From NCBI GenBank assembly GCA_019636195.1, contig JAHBYA010000001.1, forward strand, positions 1 to 64,000: a stretch of DNA of 64,000 bases, in the 5' to 3' direction. The notes beneath the pieces were generated by a model. It saw only the letters and a list, made by a program, of their open reading frames with translations, ran no database searches and was not told where the DNA came from. Made by a program: the position numbers and the translations under genes. Source of the stretch: Planctomycetota bacterium (GTDB lineage: Bacteria; Planctomycetota; UBA8742; UBA2392). This document shows positions 17,151 through 25,816 of the stretch, piece after piece (the stretch's first letter is position 1; the number at the start of each line of letters is the position of its first letter).

Positions 17151-18200
17151 GTGTCACCTACAGCATCTGCCACGCCAGAGGCGTCCGAGGCCGTGGAAGT
17201 CGAAACTGTTGCTCCAGCCCGGCCTGCGGCCGAAAAGCCCGCGACGGAGGCTGCATCTGCGCCCGCGTGGCGGCCCGAAGATGTCACCGTGCATTCCAGC
17301 GGTGAGCTTCCGACCGAAGACGAAGTCTCGGGTATGGAAATCGTGATACCCCTGTCCGCCCTGCCCGGCGACGAAGGCTATCACATCTCGAAAGACCCGC
17401 GCGTGAAGGCTGTGCAATGGCGCGACCTTGTGAAAGTCAACCGCTGGCAGGCCTTCAAAGAAACGACACTCAGCTTTCCGTGGATTGCCGCCACGCTGGC
17501 CTGCTTCTACATGGCGCAATCCAGCGGCAACCTGCTGTGGATCGGCGGTGCGCTGTTCTGCGCGTTTTACCTGTTTTTGACCGGCTTGCGGCAGGTGCAT
17601 TGTGCCTACCACTACTCGGTGGGCATCTCGCGGCTGGGCTGTGAATTTTTGATGGTCTTTCTGAGCGTCGCCATGACCGGCAGCATGCACGTCGTGCAAC
17701 TTTGCCACCTGCACCACCACCGCACCAACATGACGCCCGAAGACGTTGAGGGTTTCACAGGCCGCCTGAAGTGGTGGCAGGCGATACTCGTCGGGCCCTA
17801 CTTCCCGCTGAAGCTGCACTGGTTTGCGCTCAAGACCGCCAAGCCGCGCCAGCGCCGCTGGATCTACCTTGAACTTGCACTGAACGTGCTGTGGACCGCA
17901 TTTGTCGCCGTGATGACCTTCGGGTACGGCCAGTGGTGGCTGGGCTTGTATCTGGTCACGATGTGGGTCGCCCAGTGCGGCACGGGATTCTTTGCCGTCT
18001 GGACTGTACACCACGGCTGCGACGACAAGCACCACGTGGCGCGCACCCAGCGCGGCTGGTTAAAAAACCTGATCAGCTACCAGATGTTCCATCACATTGA
18101 GCATCACCTGTTTCCCGCGGTGCCCACCTGCCACTGGGCCAAGCTGGGCAAGCGGCTGGACGAGGCAGCACCCGAGTTGCGCGAAAAGATGGTGTATTAG
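17151..18200 (+). CDS. membrane fatty acid desaturase family protein
   Basis: I start at GTG 17151, which follows AGGAAAGG and a TATCCT -10-like box near 17111; an ATG at 17052 lies in a hairpin beyond the previous terminator. The 349-residue product has an Ala/Pro-rich N-terminus (about 80 residues), four or more membrane helices and the three histidine boxes of the desaturase/hydroxylase superfamily: HCAYH, HLHHH and HHIEHH (in HHIEHHLFPAVP). These ligate a di-iron centre that uses oxygen to desaturate or hydroxylate lipids. The substrate could be an acyl lipid or an isoprenoid; a UbiA gene lies 24 kb away and is not linked. An oxygen-dependent lifestyle is suggested. Confidence 0.85.
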   Translation: MSPTASATPEASEAVEVETVAPARPAAEKPATEAASAPAWRPEDVTVHSSGELPTEDEVSGMEIVIPLSALPGDEGYHISKDPRVKAVQWRDLVKVNRWQAFKETTLSFPWIAATLACFYMAQSSGNLLWIGGALFCAFYLFLTGLRQVHCAYHYSVGISRLGCEFLMVFLSVAMTGSMHVVQLCHLHHHRTNMTPEDVEGFTGRLKWWQAILVGPYFPLKLHWFALKTAKPRQRRWIYLELALNVLWTAFVAVMTFGYGQWWLGLYLVTMWVAQCGTGFFAVWTVHHGCDDKHHVARTQRGWLKNLISYQMFHHIEHHLFPAVPTCHWAKLGKRLDEAAPELREKMVY

Positions 18201-18233
18201 CGGCTTGGGCGGCCAGCACGTGGTACCGGCGTG

Positions 18234-19478
18234 CTAACTCCGGAAGTGAATTTCTTCTTCGTCGTCGAGGCTGCCGAACAGCGTGATGGCGTTGCTGTCC
18301 TCCAGCTCAACGCCTTCGCGGGTGATGCTGATGATCAGCACGTCGTCAACTGCGCGGTGGCCTGCGTGCGCAGCCTGGTGGATCAGCTCAGGGACGTTGT
18401 CGTTCAGCTTGGCGCGCTCAAGCACCTTGTGCACGCCCTTGTAGTCGAACTCTTCGCCGTCATCCATCACGCACTCGATGATGCCGTCCGTGAACATCAC
18501 GACGCGCCCCTCGGGCTCGAGGTTCGCGTTGTGCACCTGGATCGCGTCGGCCCAGTTGGCGCTGCGCTTGAGGCCCAGCGCGACACCGGCCGTCAGCACG
18601 TCTTCGCGGGTGCCGTCGGCCTTGACGAACACCGGGTGCGGTATGCCGCAGCGCGCGTGCTGCCAGTTGCCGCTGACCACATCCAGCACGCCTACCAGCG
18701 TGGCGACAAACTTGCCCTGCGGGATGTCGTCCGCCAGTTCGTCGTTGGCAAAGCGCAGGCCTTCACGCAAGTCCCCGTTCTTGATCCGCATGCCGATGCT
18801 GATCACTTTGCGCGCCATCGACTGGATTACCGCCGCCTGGATGCCGTGGCCGGTCACGTCCCCCACCACCACGCACAGCCGCCGCTCGTCCAGCCAGAAA
18901 AAGTCGTAAAAGTCGCCGCCGATGAATCCCCCGCTGGGCGCGAAGTGCACGTCAATGCGTATGCCCTGCGGCCTAGGCGGCGTGGCCAGCATGGTCGTGA
19001 AGTTCTGGGCTGCGTCGGTCAGGTCGGCGGTGGTGGCGCGTACTTCGCGCTCAAGGCGCATGATGTGGCTGCGAAGCTCGTGGCGCTCGCGCTTGCGCGA
19101 CTGCTTCTGGCGTGAGGTCTGGCGCAGCACGGTCTCAACCTGCAACTTCAGGGCGTCCACGTCGATCGGCTTTTTCAGGATCGCGAAGATGTCGCACTGG
19201 TAGGTGCTGAGCGCCGAGTCGGTGCTGCCGCCGTCCACCAGCAGGATGACGGGCACGCGCGCCAGGCGCCGGTCCTTGGCAAGGTCCATCAGGTACTCGA
19301 CGCCTTCATCGCCCAGTTTCTGGTCGCTGATCACAAGCGCGGGCACGCGGCGGTGGCTGGCCTTGCGGGCCTGCTCACTGTTTTCGGCAGCGGTGACCTC
19401 GTGGCCGGAAGCGCGCAACGCTTCGCTGATGCGGTCGCGAAGTTCCGTCTCGCCTTCAATCAGAAGAATTTCGGCCAT
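18234..19478 (-). CDS. REC-PP2C (RsbU/SpoIIE-type) phosphatase with degenerate receiver
   Basis: 414 residues: receiver-like domain (1-120), a short coiled coil (about 125-165) and a PP2C/SpoIIE phosphatase domain (about 190-395). The phosphatase metal motifs are intact: GGDFYDF, GDVTGHG, FTDGIIE and DDVLIIS. In the receiver the phospho-Asp (ISDQKLG) and Lys (LKKP) remain, but the acidic pair reads EG and the usual Thr is Val, so phosphorylation may be weak or absent. Such phosphatases usually dephosphorylate anti-sigma-antagonist or other STAS proteins. It starts 2 nt after the stop of the upstream paralogue and is surely cotranscribed with it. Confidence 0.9.
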   Translation of the reverse strand: MAEILLIEGETELRDRISEALRASGHEVTAAENSEQARKASHRRVPALVISDQKLGDEGVEYLMDLAKDRRLARVPVILLVDGGSTDSALSTYQCDIFAILKKPIDVDALKLQVETVLRQTSRQKQSRKRERHELRSHIMRLEREVRATTADLTDAAQNFTTMLATPPRPQGIRIDVHFAPSGGFIGGDFYDFFWLDERRLCVVVGDVTGHGIQAAVIQSMARKVISIGMRIKNGDLREGLRFANDELADDIPQGKFVATLVGVLDVVSGNWQHARCGIPHPVFVKADGTREDVLTAGVALGLKRSANWADAIQVHNANLEPEGRVVMFTDGIIECVMDDGEEFDYKGVHKVLERAKLNDNVPELIHQAAHAGHRAVDDVLIISITREGVELEDSNAITLFGSLDDEEEIHFRS

Positions 19479-19480
19479 TG

Positions 19481-20653
19481 CTACTTCCGCGTGATGCTGA
19501 TCAGCGTGGCGTCGTCGTCGGCGCGATGATCAAGGTTTGCCATCTCGCAGATTGTAGCGATCATGCTGGCGTCTTTGGGAGTCTCTTTGATGGCGTGGAT
19601 CACTCCCTCAACGTCGAACTGCTTTTTCTTTTCGTCGTCCTGGTAGCACTCGATGATGCCGTCCGACATCAGCAGCATGCTCTGCCCCGCTTCCAGTGTG
19701 ATCGCGTAATCGCCCACGCCGATCGCCCAGTCGGCCTTCTTGCTCAGGCCCAGCGGCCCGCCCGGGGTCATAAGCGCTTCGCACTCGCGGTCGGCCTTGA
19801 TCAAAATCGGGTACGGGATGCCGCAGCGCACGTGCTTCCAGGCGTGGGTTTCGGTGTTCAGTACGCCGATCGTTGCCGCGACAAAGCTGCCGGGCGGCAG
19901 GTCGTTGGTCAATTCGCGGTTGGCGAACTCGACCACCTTGTGCAGCGCATCCATTTCCTGGCGCAGCGCAAGGCTGATCAGTTTGCGCGCCATGGTCTGC
20001 AAAATCGCCGCCTGGATGCCGTGGCCGCTTACGTCGCCGACCACCACAGCCAGCCGGTCGCGGTCAAGCCACACAAAGTCGTAAAAGTCGCCGCCCAGTT
20101 TTCCGTACGGGCGGTACTTCACTTCGATGTTGTAGCCGTCAACCTTGGGTGTCTTGGGCTGCATCCAGGTAAAGTGGCGCTCGGCTTCGCTCATGTCTTC
20201 TTCGGTCGCCTGGACTTGCGTCTCCAGGCGCTCGATGCGCGACATGTACATTTCCTTGCTGAGCTTGCGGCTGAACTTGTAGGCCAGGTTCAGGCGCGTG
20301 TGGGCGCCGATCTTGGCGACCAGGATGTCCGTGTTGAAGGGCTTGTGCACGAAGTCAACGATGTCCCACTTGAAGGTGCGTGTCAGCAGGTCCTGGTCGG
20401 CCTCGGCGGCTGTGATCATGATCGGCACGCGGGCCAGCGAGGCCTCGCTGCGCAGTTCTTCCAGCAACTCCATCACCGACATGTCGGGCAGCTTGATGTC
20501 GAGCAATATCAGGTCGGGGTCGTGGTCCTGCGCTTCGTGCAGGGTGGCGCGGGCGGTGCCGGCCTCAAGCACGCTGTGGCCGGCCTTTTCAAGCACGGCC
20601 TTCAACTGGGCGCGTATTGAGGCGTCGTCGTCGGAAATGAGTACCAGGGACAC
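19481..20653 (-). CDS. REC-PP2C (RsbU/SpoIIE-type) phosphatase with canonical receiver
   Basis: 390 residues and the first gene of the pair. The receiver has all key residues (ISDDD acidic pair, LLDIKLP phospho-Asp, MITA Thr, VHKPF Lys). After a coiled coil (about 130-165) comes a PP2C domain with GGDFYDF, GDVSGHG, MSDGIIE and DDATLIS. It is a typical two-component-controlled phosphatase of partner-switching pathways. No histidine kinase or STAS gene is adjacent. The paralogous pair arose by tandem duplication, and the two receivers have diverged strongly. Confidence 0.92.
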   Translation of the reverse strand: MSLVLISDDDASIRAQLKAVLEKAGHSVLEAGTARATLHEAQDHDPDLILLDIKLPDMSVMELLEELRSEASLARVPIMITAAEADQDLLTRTFKWDIVDFVHKPFNTDILVAKIGAHTRLNLAYKFSRKLSKEMYMSRIERLETQVQATEEDMSEAERHFTWMQPKTPKVDGYNIEVKYRPYGKLGGDFYDFVWLDRDRLAVVVGDVSGHGIQAAILQTMARKLISLALRQEMDALHKVVEFANRELTNDLPPGSFVAATIGVLNTETHAWKHVRCGIPYPILIKADRECEALMTPGGPLGLSKKADWAIGVGDYAITLEAGQSMLLMSDGIIECYQDDEKKKQFDVEGVIHAIKETPKDASMIATICEMANLDHRADDDATLISITRK

Positions 20654-20794
20654 GCTGCAACTCCGGAAGCTGGTGAGCCAACGAAGATTAACGAATGCCG
20701 CGCACCGAACAAGGCTTCAGGCAAAACGGACGAACGGGCGGTCGCGTTGCTGTGCTTGTTCTTGCATGGCCAATAGTTTCTTATCGTCGGCTGC

Positions 20795-22408
20795 ATGGAT
20801 GCAGAGACCGCATACCTGTTCCGGCACGCGATGTTGCGCGACGTTGCCTACAACCTGCACCTGCCCGCAGAACGCGCGCTGCTGCACGAGCTTGCGCTCT
20901 CGGCCACGCCGGCCACGCCCTCGCTTGCCGCTGAGCGCGCGCAGCATGCCCGCATGGCCGCGCTCGGCCACGAGGGGCCCCGGCGGCGGGAGCTGTTAGA
21001 GACGCATCTGGAGTGCGCCATGGCCGCGCGGGCGTATGCGTGGTCGCAGTACGACTACGCCGCCGTGGCACGCCTGGCTGAGGACGAACTCGCCAATGAA
21101 GCCGCCGATGCCGCGCGGCGCTGCGATACCTACCGCGACGCATCCCATGCGCTGATCGCCGCTGCCGATTACCGCGCGGCCCGGCAAAAGGCCGAAGCCG
21201 CGGTGCAGGAGTCCGCGCACTGTACTGATCCGCGCCAGCGCGGGATCTGTCTTGGCCAACTGGGGTCAGCCGCCCACGCCCAGGGCGACCTGCCGGCCGC
21301 AGAGCGCCATTGCCGCGAAGGCTTGGTGCTGTTGCGGGCTTTGAAGGAAGATCCGGCCGCATCCAAACTGCAGGTTGGCCTGGGCAACGTGTATTGGTCC
21401 TCGGGCAACATGGAACTGGCATCGCAAGAGTTTGAGGCGGCGCTTCAGGCGTTCCTGCGGTTCAAAGACGTGGCGCATGCGGCCCTGGCCATGTCTTCGC
21501 TGGCTGCGATCGCCTCCGATCGCGGTGAGACCGGCAAGGCCGTGGAACTCGGCCTGAAGGCTGTTGAGCTTGCCCGCGAAGCCCGCGATCGAAAGCGCGA
21601 GGGCAACGCTCTGAACAATCTGGGCAACTCCTATGTTGCGCTGGGCCAGGTCGAAACCGGCATCGAGTGCTTCGAGAAATCGCTGGCCTTGATGCGAGAA
21701 GTCATGGATCGCAAGGGGCAGGCATTGGTCCTGGGCAACCTTGCCAATCGCAAGCTTCATCGCCGTCAGTTGGACGCCGCCATCCAGGACTACCGTCAAT
21801 GTCTGCTGCTGTTGCGCGAGGTCGGCCACCTTGAAGCGGAAGGCTTGTTGCTGGCGAACTACGCGATTGCGCTTGGCCGCGCGGGTCGGCTTGGCGCCGA
21901 GCGCAAGGCACTTGAAGACGCGATTGACCGCCTTGACCGCGCAGGGGCTGCGCTGGTGGCCGTAAGCGCCCGCGCCAGCTACGCATTGCACCTGCTGCTG
22001 TTCGGCGACCGCACGCGCGCGCGTGAACTGCTGCACGAGATTGAGGGCGTCGTGAAGGGCCAGTCAGAAGCCTACGACATCGCGTATGTCCAGAACGTAC
22101 GCTACCGCATGGCCCGCGCCGAGGGCATCGACGCGTCGGGCATTCTGCGCGAGATGGAGCAGCGTGCGCAGCGGGCAGGCTTCGGGCCCGGCAGCGGCCC
22201 AGCCATCGCCATCGCGACCAGCCGCCACATGGAATCGGCGGGCGCGGACGAGTTCATTGGCGGATACCACATCGATGAACTTACGCCGGCGACGCGAAGG
22301 GCGCTGCTGCAGGCGCTGCCCGACTTGCCGGTGCGGTCGCGCGAGCTGTTGGCCAGGGGCACCGAGGGCGTGCCCGTGCCCGACTGGCGAAGTGAAGACT
22401 ACCTGTAA
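20795..22408 (+). CDS. TPR-repeat protein resembling the C-terminal half of a STAND ATPase
   Basis: 537 residues. The N-terminus (YLFRHAMLRDVAYNLHLPAERALLHELA) matches the winged-helix end of the ATPase module in adenylate-cyclase/STAND proteins, and is followed by at least seven TPR units (for example ALNNLGNSYVALGQVETGIECFEKSL). No P-loop or upstream AAA part exists: the 140 nt before the ATG are non-coding. It is either a stand-alone member of a planctomycete family or the remains of a larger protein. The TPR array suggests a binding scaffold. It abuts the next convergent gene with no gap. Confidence 0.8.
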   Translation: MDAETAYLFRHAMLRDVAYNLHLPAERALLHELALSATPATPSLAAERAQHARMAALGHEGPRRRELLETHLECAMAARAYAWSQYDYAAVARLAEDELANEAADAARRCDTYRDASHALIAAADYRAARQKAEAAVQESAHCTDPRQRGICLGQLGSAAHAQGDLPAAERHCREGLVLLRALKEDPAASKLQVGLGNVYWSSGNMELASQEFEAALQAFLRFKDVAHAALAMSSLAAIASDRGETGKAVELGLKAVELAREARDRKREGNALNNLGNSYVALGQVETGIECFEKSLALMREVMDRKGQALVLGNLANRKLHRRQLDAAIQDYRQCLLLLREVGHLEAEGLLLANYAIALGRAGRLGAERKALEDAIDRLDRAGAALVAVSARASYALHLLLFGDRTRARELLHEIEGVVKGQSEAYDIAYVQNVRYRMARAEGIDASGILREMEQRAQRAGFGPGSGPAIAIATSRHMESAGADEFIGGYHIDELTPATRRALLQALPDLPVRSRELLARGTEGVPVPDWRSEDYL

Positions 22409-22777
22409 TCAGCGCGTGGTACGCAGGTCGGTGCGCAACTTGTCAAGCTCGGTCGCTTTGGTGTCAAGGTCTTCGGCCAGCCGGGTTGCGCGCGTGATGC
22501 GTACAGGTTGCAACGGGTCGGGCGCGGGTTGCGGCTGAGTGCCGGTCGGGCCGGTGACGCCGGCGGGTGCGATGTTGCCTTCGTTGCGCAGGTCGGCGGC
22601 GGCGTCTTTCAGCGCCTTGGTGGCGGAATCAATCGCCTGCTGCATGATCTTGTTTTCGCTTTCGATCTTTTGCAGTTCGTCCTTGGTCGGCTGTACGACC
22701 TGTGTCCAGAGCCCGCCAATGCCCAACGATGACCCGAACACAAACCCGATAAGAAAGACGGCCAAGGTGTTACGCAT
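22409..22777 (-). CDS. small membrane-anchored coiled-coil protein, unknown function
   Basis: The ATG at 22777 has an excellent GGAGGTCGCC leader; longer upstream reading is rejected. The 122-residue product has one N-terminal transmembrane helix (MRNTLAVFLIGFVFGSSLGI), a coiled coil (about 30-65), a Pro/Gly/Thr-rich linker and a second helical end. I recognise no family. Its stop abuts the stop of the TPR gene. Confidence 0.7.
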   Translation of the reverse strand: MRNTLAVFLIGFVFGSSLGIGGLWTQVVQPTKDELQKIESENKIMQQAIDSATKALKDAAADLRNEGNIAPAGVTGPTGTQPQPAPDPLQPVRITRATRLAEDLDTKATELDKLRTDLRTTR

Positions 22778-22956
22778 GGCGACCTCCGATGGACCCGCAA
22801 CCACTATACGGGCCCAAAGCGCCAAACGATACGCCGGAAATCCGGCATGATGGCTGTACCGATGCCTGTACATTCGGCATTTACGGGAACTTCAGCGGAA
22901 AACACAGCGGCTGCTGTCGTTCGCGCCGCAGCGCGAGCGACGGCGGGCGTAAGCGA

Positions 22957-22992
22957 AGCGGTCGCGCAAACCTGATTGTTCGCGCGACCGCT
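22957..22992 (-). terminator. hairpin downstream of tRNA-Lys
   Basis: AGCGGTCGCGC (22957-22967) and GCGCGACCGCT (22982-22992) are perfect complements with a 14-nt loop, 11 nt beyond the tRNA CCA. To its left lies GCGACGGCGGGCGTAA, the same block seen beside tRNA-Asp at about 11537 and 11693. Confidence 0.55.
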
Positions 22993-23002
22993 CTGGAGTT
23001 TC

Positions 23003-23078
<76 letters not shown>

Positions 23079-23168
23079 GTTGCCGTGCGGTCTCCCGCGC
23101 GGGCGCATAGGAATACCCTCGCGTCCGCCAGTGTCAAGGCCCGGCCGTTGTCTCAACGCGGCGCGGTT

Positions 23169-24434
23169 TCAACCGCCGTCCTTTGCCAGCAACTTGTCCG
23201 CAAGCTCGATCTGTGGCGTCAGCCGCTTCATCAGCGCGTTGTGCTCGCCCCTGTGTTTCACCCGTATCGGCTGGTCGTCGGCGTACAGGTTGCCGTCCAG
23301 AAAGGCCTGCACGACCTTGCGCCACCTGGCCAGTGTTTCGCGGGCGGCCTTGTGGTCGGGGTTCTGCTTCAGCACATCCGCGGTCGCGCCCATGAAGCCC
23401 AGAAACGCGCCCACGCCGTGGTCGTAGCAGTAGCTGCGCGGCTGGTCGGCGGCCATGGCCTCAATCATCTTGCGCACGTCCTCGTCCATGTCGTCGGGCA
23501 TTCCGATCTTTTCGGTGGTCTTGCCGGGCAGCGTCAACTTGCCGTCGGCCTCTTTCAGCTCGCTCAGCAGGTCGGCCAGGGCGGCGACGTACTCGTCCAC
23601 TTCAGCGGCGTTTGGTTCGGCGCGCCCGAAGCGCTCGTGGCCGCGGGCCAGCAGGTGCGCCAGCTCAGAGCGTGAGCTGAAGTACTTCTCGCGTTCGGCG
23701 CGCAGCGTCTTCACGCGCTCGGCGAACGAGTAGCGGTTGTTGTAGCTGATTTGAATATTGTCTTCCGCGGTCGGCTCAAGGTTCTCGAAGGTCCATGTGA
23801 AGACGCCGTCCTTGAACTCAAGGTTGCGCTTGGGGCCGACGTCGCGCACGTGGTCAGCGGTCAGGCTGCCCGCGAACTTCAGGGTCACTACCGCCTTGCC
23901 GATCGCGTTCTTCCAGCCGGCGCCGCTGTGCAGGATGTAGCCGGTGTTGCGGTACTCGCTGAAGTGCCAGACATCCACCGAGTAGGTCACTACATGAGTC
24001 ACCTTGGCGCCGGCCTTGTAGCTGGCATCCCAGACGTACCAGTAGTCGTGGGCGTGCATCATGCGGCTTTCTTCGTCGCCCTTGTCCTTGGCGGGATTGC
24101 GGTCGATGAGCTTGATTTCGTGCTCGGCGCCGTTGGTGGCGACCTTGAAGCCGGTCATGTTCTTGTGCGTGCCGATCGGGAAGCCGACTTCAAAGCTCGC
24201 GTCTTCGCCCAGGTTGGTCATGTTGAAGGTGGCGGTGACATCAAGCCGGTCACCGTGCTCGTTTTTTTGCAGCACGAGGTGCACTTCTTCGCTGGTCATT
24301 TCAACGTCCACGCCGTTCACGTCCCCGGCGTGAAACTGCAGGCCGGGCGCGGTGGTGCGCGGCTTGGGGCCCATGTCGGCGGCCAGCGGCGCCGAGATCA
24401 GCAGGCAGGCGGCAAGAAAGAGTGTAATGCGCAT
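23169..24434 (-). CDS. secreted protein of unknown function
   Basis: 421 residues with a signal peptide (MRITLFLAACLLISAPLAA) and mature start DMGPKP. The first 250 residues are beta-rich and look like one immunoglobulin- or sandwich-type domain (many alternating strands, VTATFNMTNLGEDASFEVGFP); the last 150 are helical and charged. The mature start DMGPKP is reminiscent of DUF4424-type proteins, but this is unverified. It has GGGGAA before the ATG and is divergent from the ABC operon. Confidence 0.7.
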   Translation of the reverse strand: MRITLFLAACLLISAPLAADMGPKPRTTAPGLQFHAGDVNGVDVEMTSEEVHLVLQKNEHGDRLDVTATFNMTNLGEDASFEVGFPIGTHKNMTGFKVATNGAEHEIKLIDRNPAKDKGDEESRMMHAHDYWYVWDASYKAGAKVTHVVTYSVDVWHFSEYRNTGYILHSGAGWKNAIGKAVVTLKFAGSLTADHVRDVGPKRNLEFKDGVFTWTFENLEPTAEDNIQISYNNRYSFAERVKTLRAEREKYFSSRSELAHLLARGHERFGRAEPNAAEVDEYVAALADLLSELKEADGKLTLPGKTTEKIGMPDDMDEDVRKMIEAMAADQPRSYCYDHGVGAFLGFMGATADVLKQNPDHKAARETLARWRKVVQAFLDGNLYADDQPIRVKHRGEHNALMKRLTPQIELADKLLAKDGG

Positions 24435-24563
24435 GTTCGTTCCCCTGTATCAGTTCCGTGTGCCGCGTGCGCGGCGCCGTTCGTATGTTAAGGAGTACTC
24501 GTTTGAAATGGCGGTTGCCCCTCGCGAGTTCCGAACTTTCGTAAATCAGCGCCGGAAGGCATG

Positions 24564-24591
24564 TTGCAGTAAACCCCCACAGCAATAAGAT
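24564..24591 (+). promoter_or_regulatory. promoter of the Gld-like ABC operon
   Basis: TTGCAG (24564-24569) and TAAGAT (24586-24591) are spaced by 16 nt. The ATG follows 10 nt after the -10 box with no ribosome site, so a very short or absent leader is expected. Confidence 0.45.
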
Positions 24592-24601
24592 TCGCCCCAC
24601 C

Positions 24602-25816
24602 ATGATTGAGGTCAAAGGCATCACCAAGTACTACGGCCACTTCATGGCCTTGGGCGACGTCAGCTTCAACGTCGCCAAGGGCGAGGTGCTGGGTTTTCTC
24701 GGGCCCAACGGCGCGGGCAAGTCCACCACCATGAAGATCCTCACCACCTACATCTCGGCCAGTGAAGGCACCGCGACCGTGGCCGGCAAAGACGTGCACG
24801 TCAGCCCGCTTGAAGTCCGCAAGCACATCGGCTACCTGCCCGAGACGCCGCCGCTTTACGGTGACATGACAGTTGAAGAATACCTCAAGTTCGCCGGGCG
24901 CGCGCGCGGCTTGGCGGGTGACACGCTGAGGTCGCGACTCGACGCCGTGGTCAATGACTGCGGCCTGCGCCCCAAGTTCAAGTCGCGGGTCAATGAGCTT
25001 TCCAAGGGCTACAAGCAGCGCACCGGCATCGCCCAGGCGCTGATCCATGACCCGGATGTGCTGATCCTGGACGAGCCCACCAGCGGCCTGGACCCGCGCC
25101 AGATTATAGAGATTCGCAAGCTGATTGACCGGCTGCGCACGAACAAGTGCATCATTTTCAGCACGCACATCCTGCAGGAAGCCACAGCTGTGGCCAGCCG
25201 CCTGGTGATTGTCAACGGCGGCCGCAAAGTCGCCGACGGCACAGTCGAAGAGCTGGGCGTTCAGTCCGCCGACCGGCAGACGGTGCGCCTGCTGGTCCGC
25301 GGCGGCGACGACAGCATGACTTCGGCGCTGGCCGGCGTTGCGCATGTGCGTCGCGTGGACAAGCAGCAGGGGCCGGCAGGCTATGCGCGCTTTGTGCTTA
25401 CGGTGGACGGCGGCCAGCCCGGGGGGCGCGCAGCCTGTGAAGCGATCGCGCGCCTGGTGCAGGAAAAAGGGCTGGGGCTTGCGGAGCTTGCGCCTGAACG
25501 CCAGAGCCTGGAACAGATCTTTCTGGACCTGCTGGAAAAGTCGCCCGGCAAGACTGCCGCCAAGGCCAAGGCGGAAGGCGCCGACAAAGAATCCAAACCG
25601 GAATCGCCCAAGGCCCCCGAAGTTCAGGACAAGAGCACCGGGGATGACCCCCACGCAACCCGCGCCGACACACGCGTGATCGGCAGCAGCAGCGAAATCG
25701 ACATGCCGGGCAGCGCCGGCACAGCCGCCAGCGAAACCGCCATTGCCATGGGCGAGGCACCGGACCCTGACAAGACGTTGTTCGTGCCCAAGCCGCCGGA
25801 CCGGGAGGAAGACTGA
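24602..25816 (+). CDS. ABC transporter ATP-binding protein (GldA-like)
   Basis: 404 residues. The nucleotide-binding domain (1-240) has Walker A GPNGAGKST, the Q-loop region YLPETPPLY, signature LSKGYKQR, Walker B VLILDEPTSGLD and switch His in STHILQ. A regulatory-type domain follows to about 315, then a roughly 90-residue Lys/Glu/Pro/Ser-rich tail that ordinary GldA homologues lack. It powers the two permeases downstream. In Bacteroidetes GldA works with GldF and GldG in gliding, but homologues occur in non-gliding bacteria. The stop overlaps the next start by 1 nt. Confidence 0.93.
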   Translation: MIEVKGITKYYGHFMALGDVSFNVAKGEVLGFLGPNGAGKSTTMKILTTYISASEGTATVAGKDVHVSPLEVRKHIGYLPETPPLYGDMTVEEYLKFAGRARGLAGDTLRSRLDAVVNDCGLRPKFKSRVNELSKGYKQRTGIAQALIHDPDVLILDEPTSGLDPRQIIEIRKLIDRLRTNKCIIFSTHILQEATAVASRLVIVNGGRKVADGTVEELGVQSADRQTVRLLVRGGDDSMTSALAGVAHVRRVDKQQGPAGYARFVLTVDGGQPGGRAACEAIARLVQEKGLGLAELAPERQSLEQIFLDLLEKSPGKTAAKAKAEGADKESKPESPKAPEVQDKSTGDDPHATRADTRVIGSSSEIDMPGSAGTAASETAIAMGEAPDPDKTLFVPKPPDREED

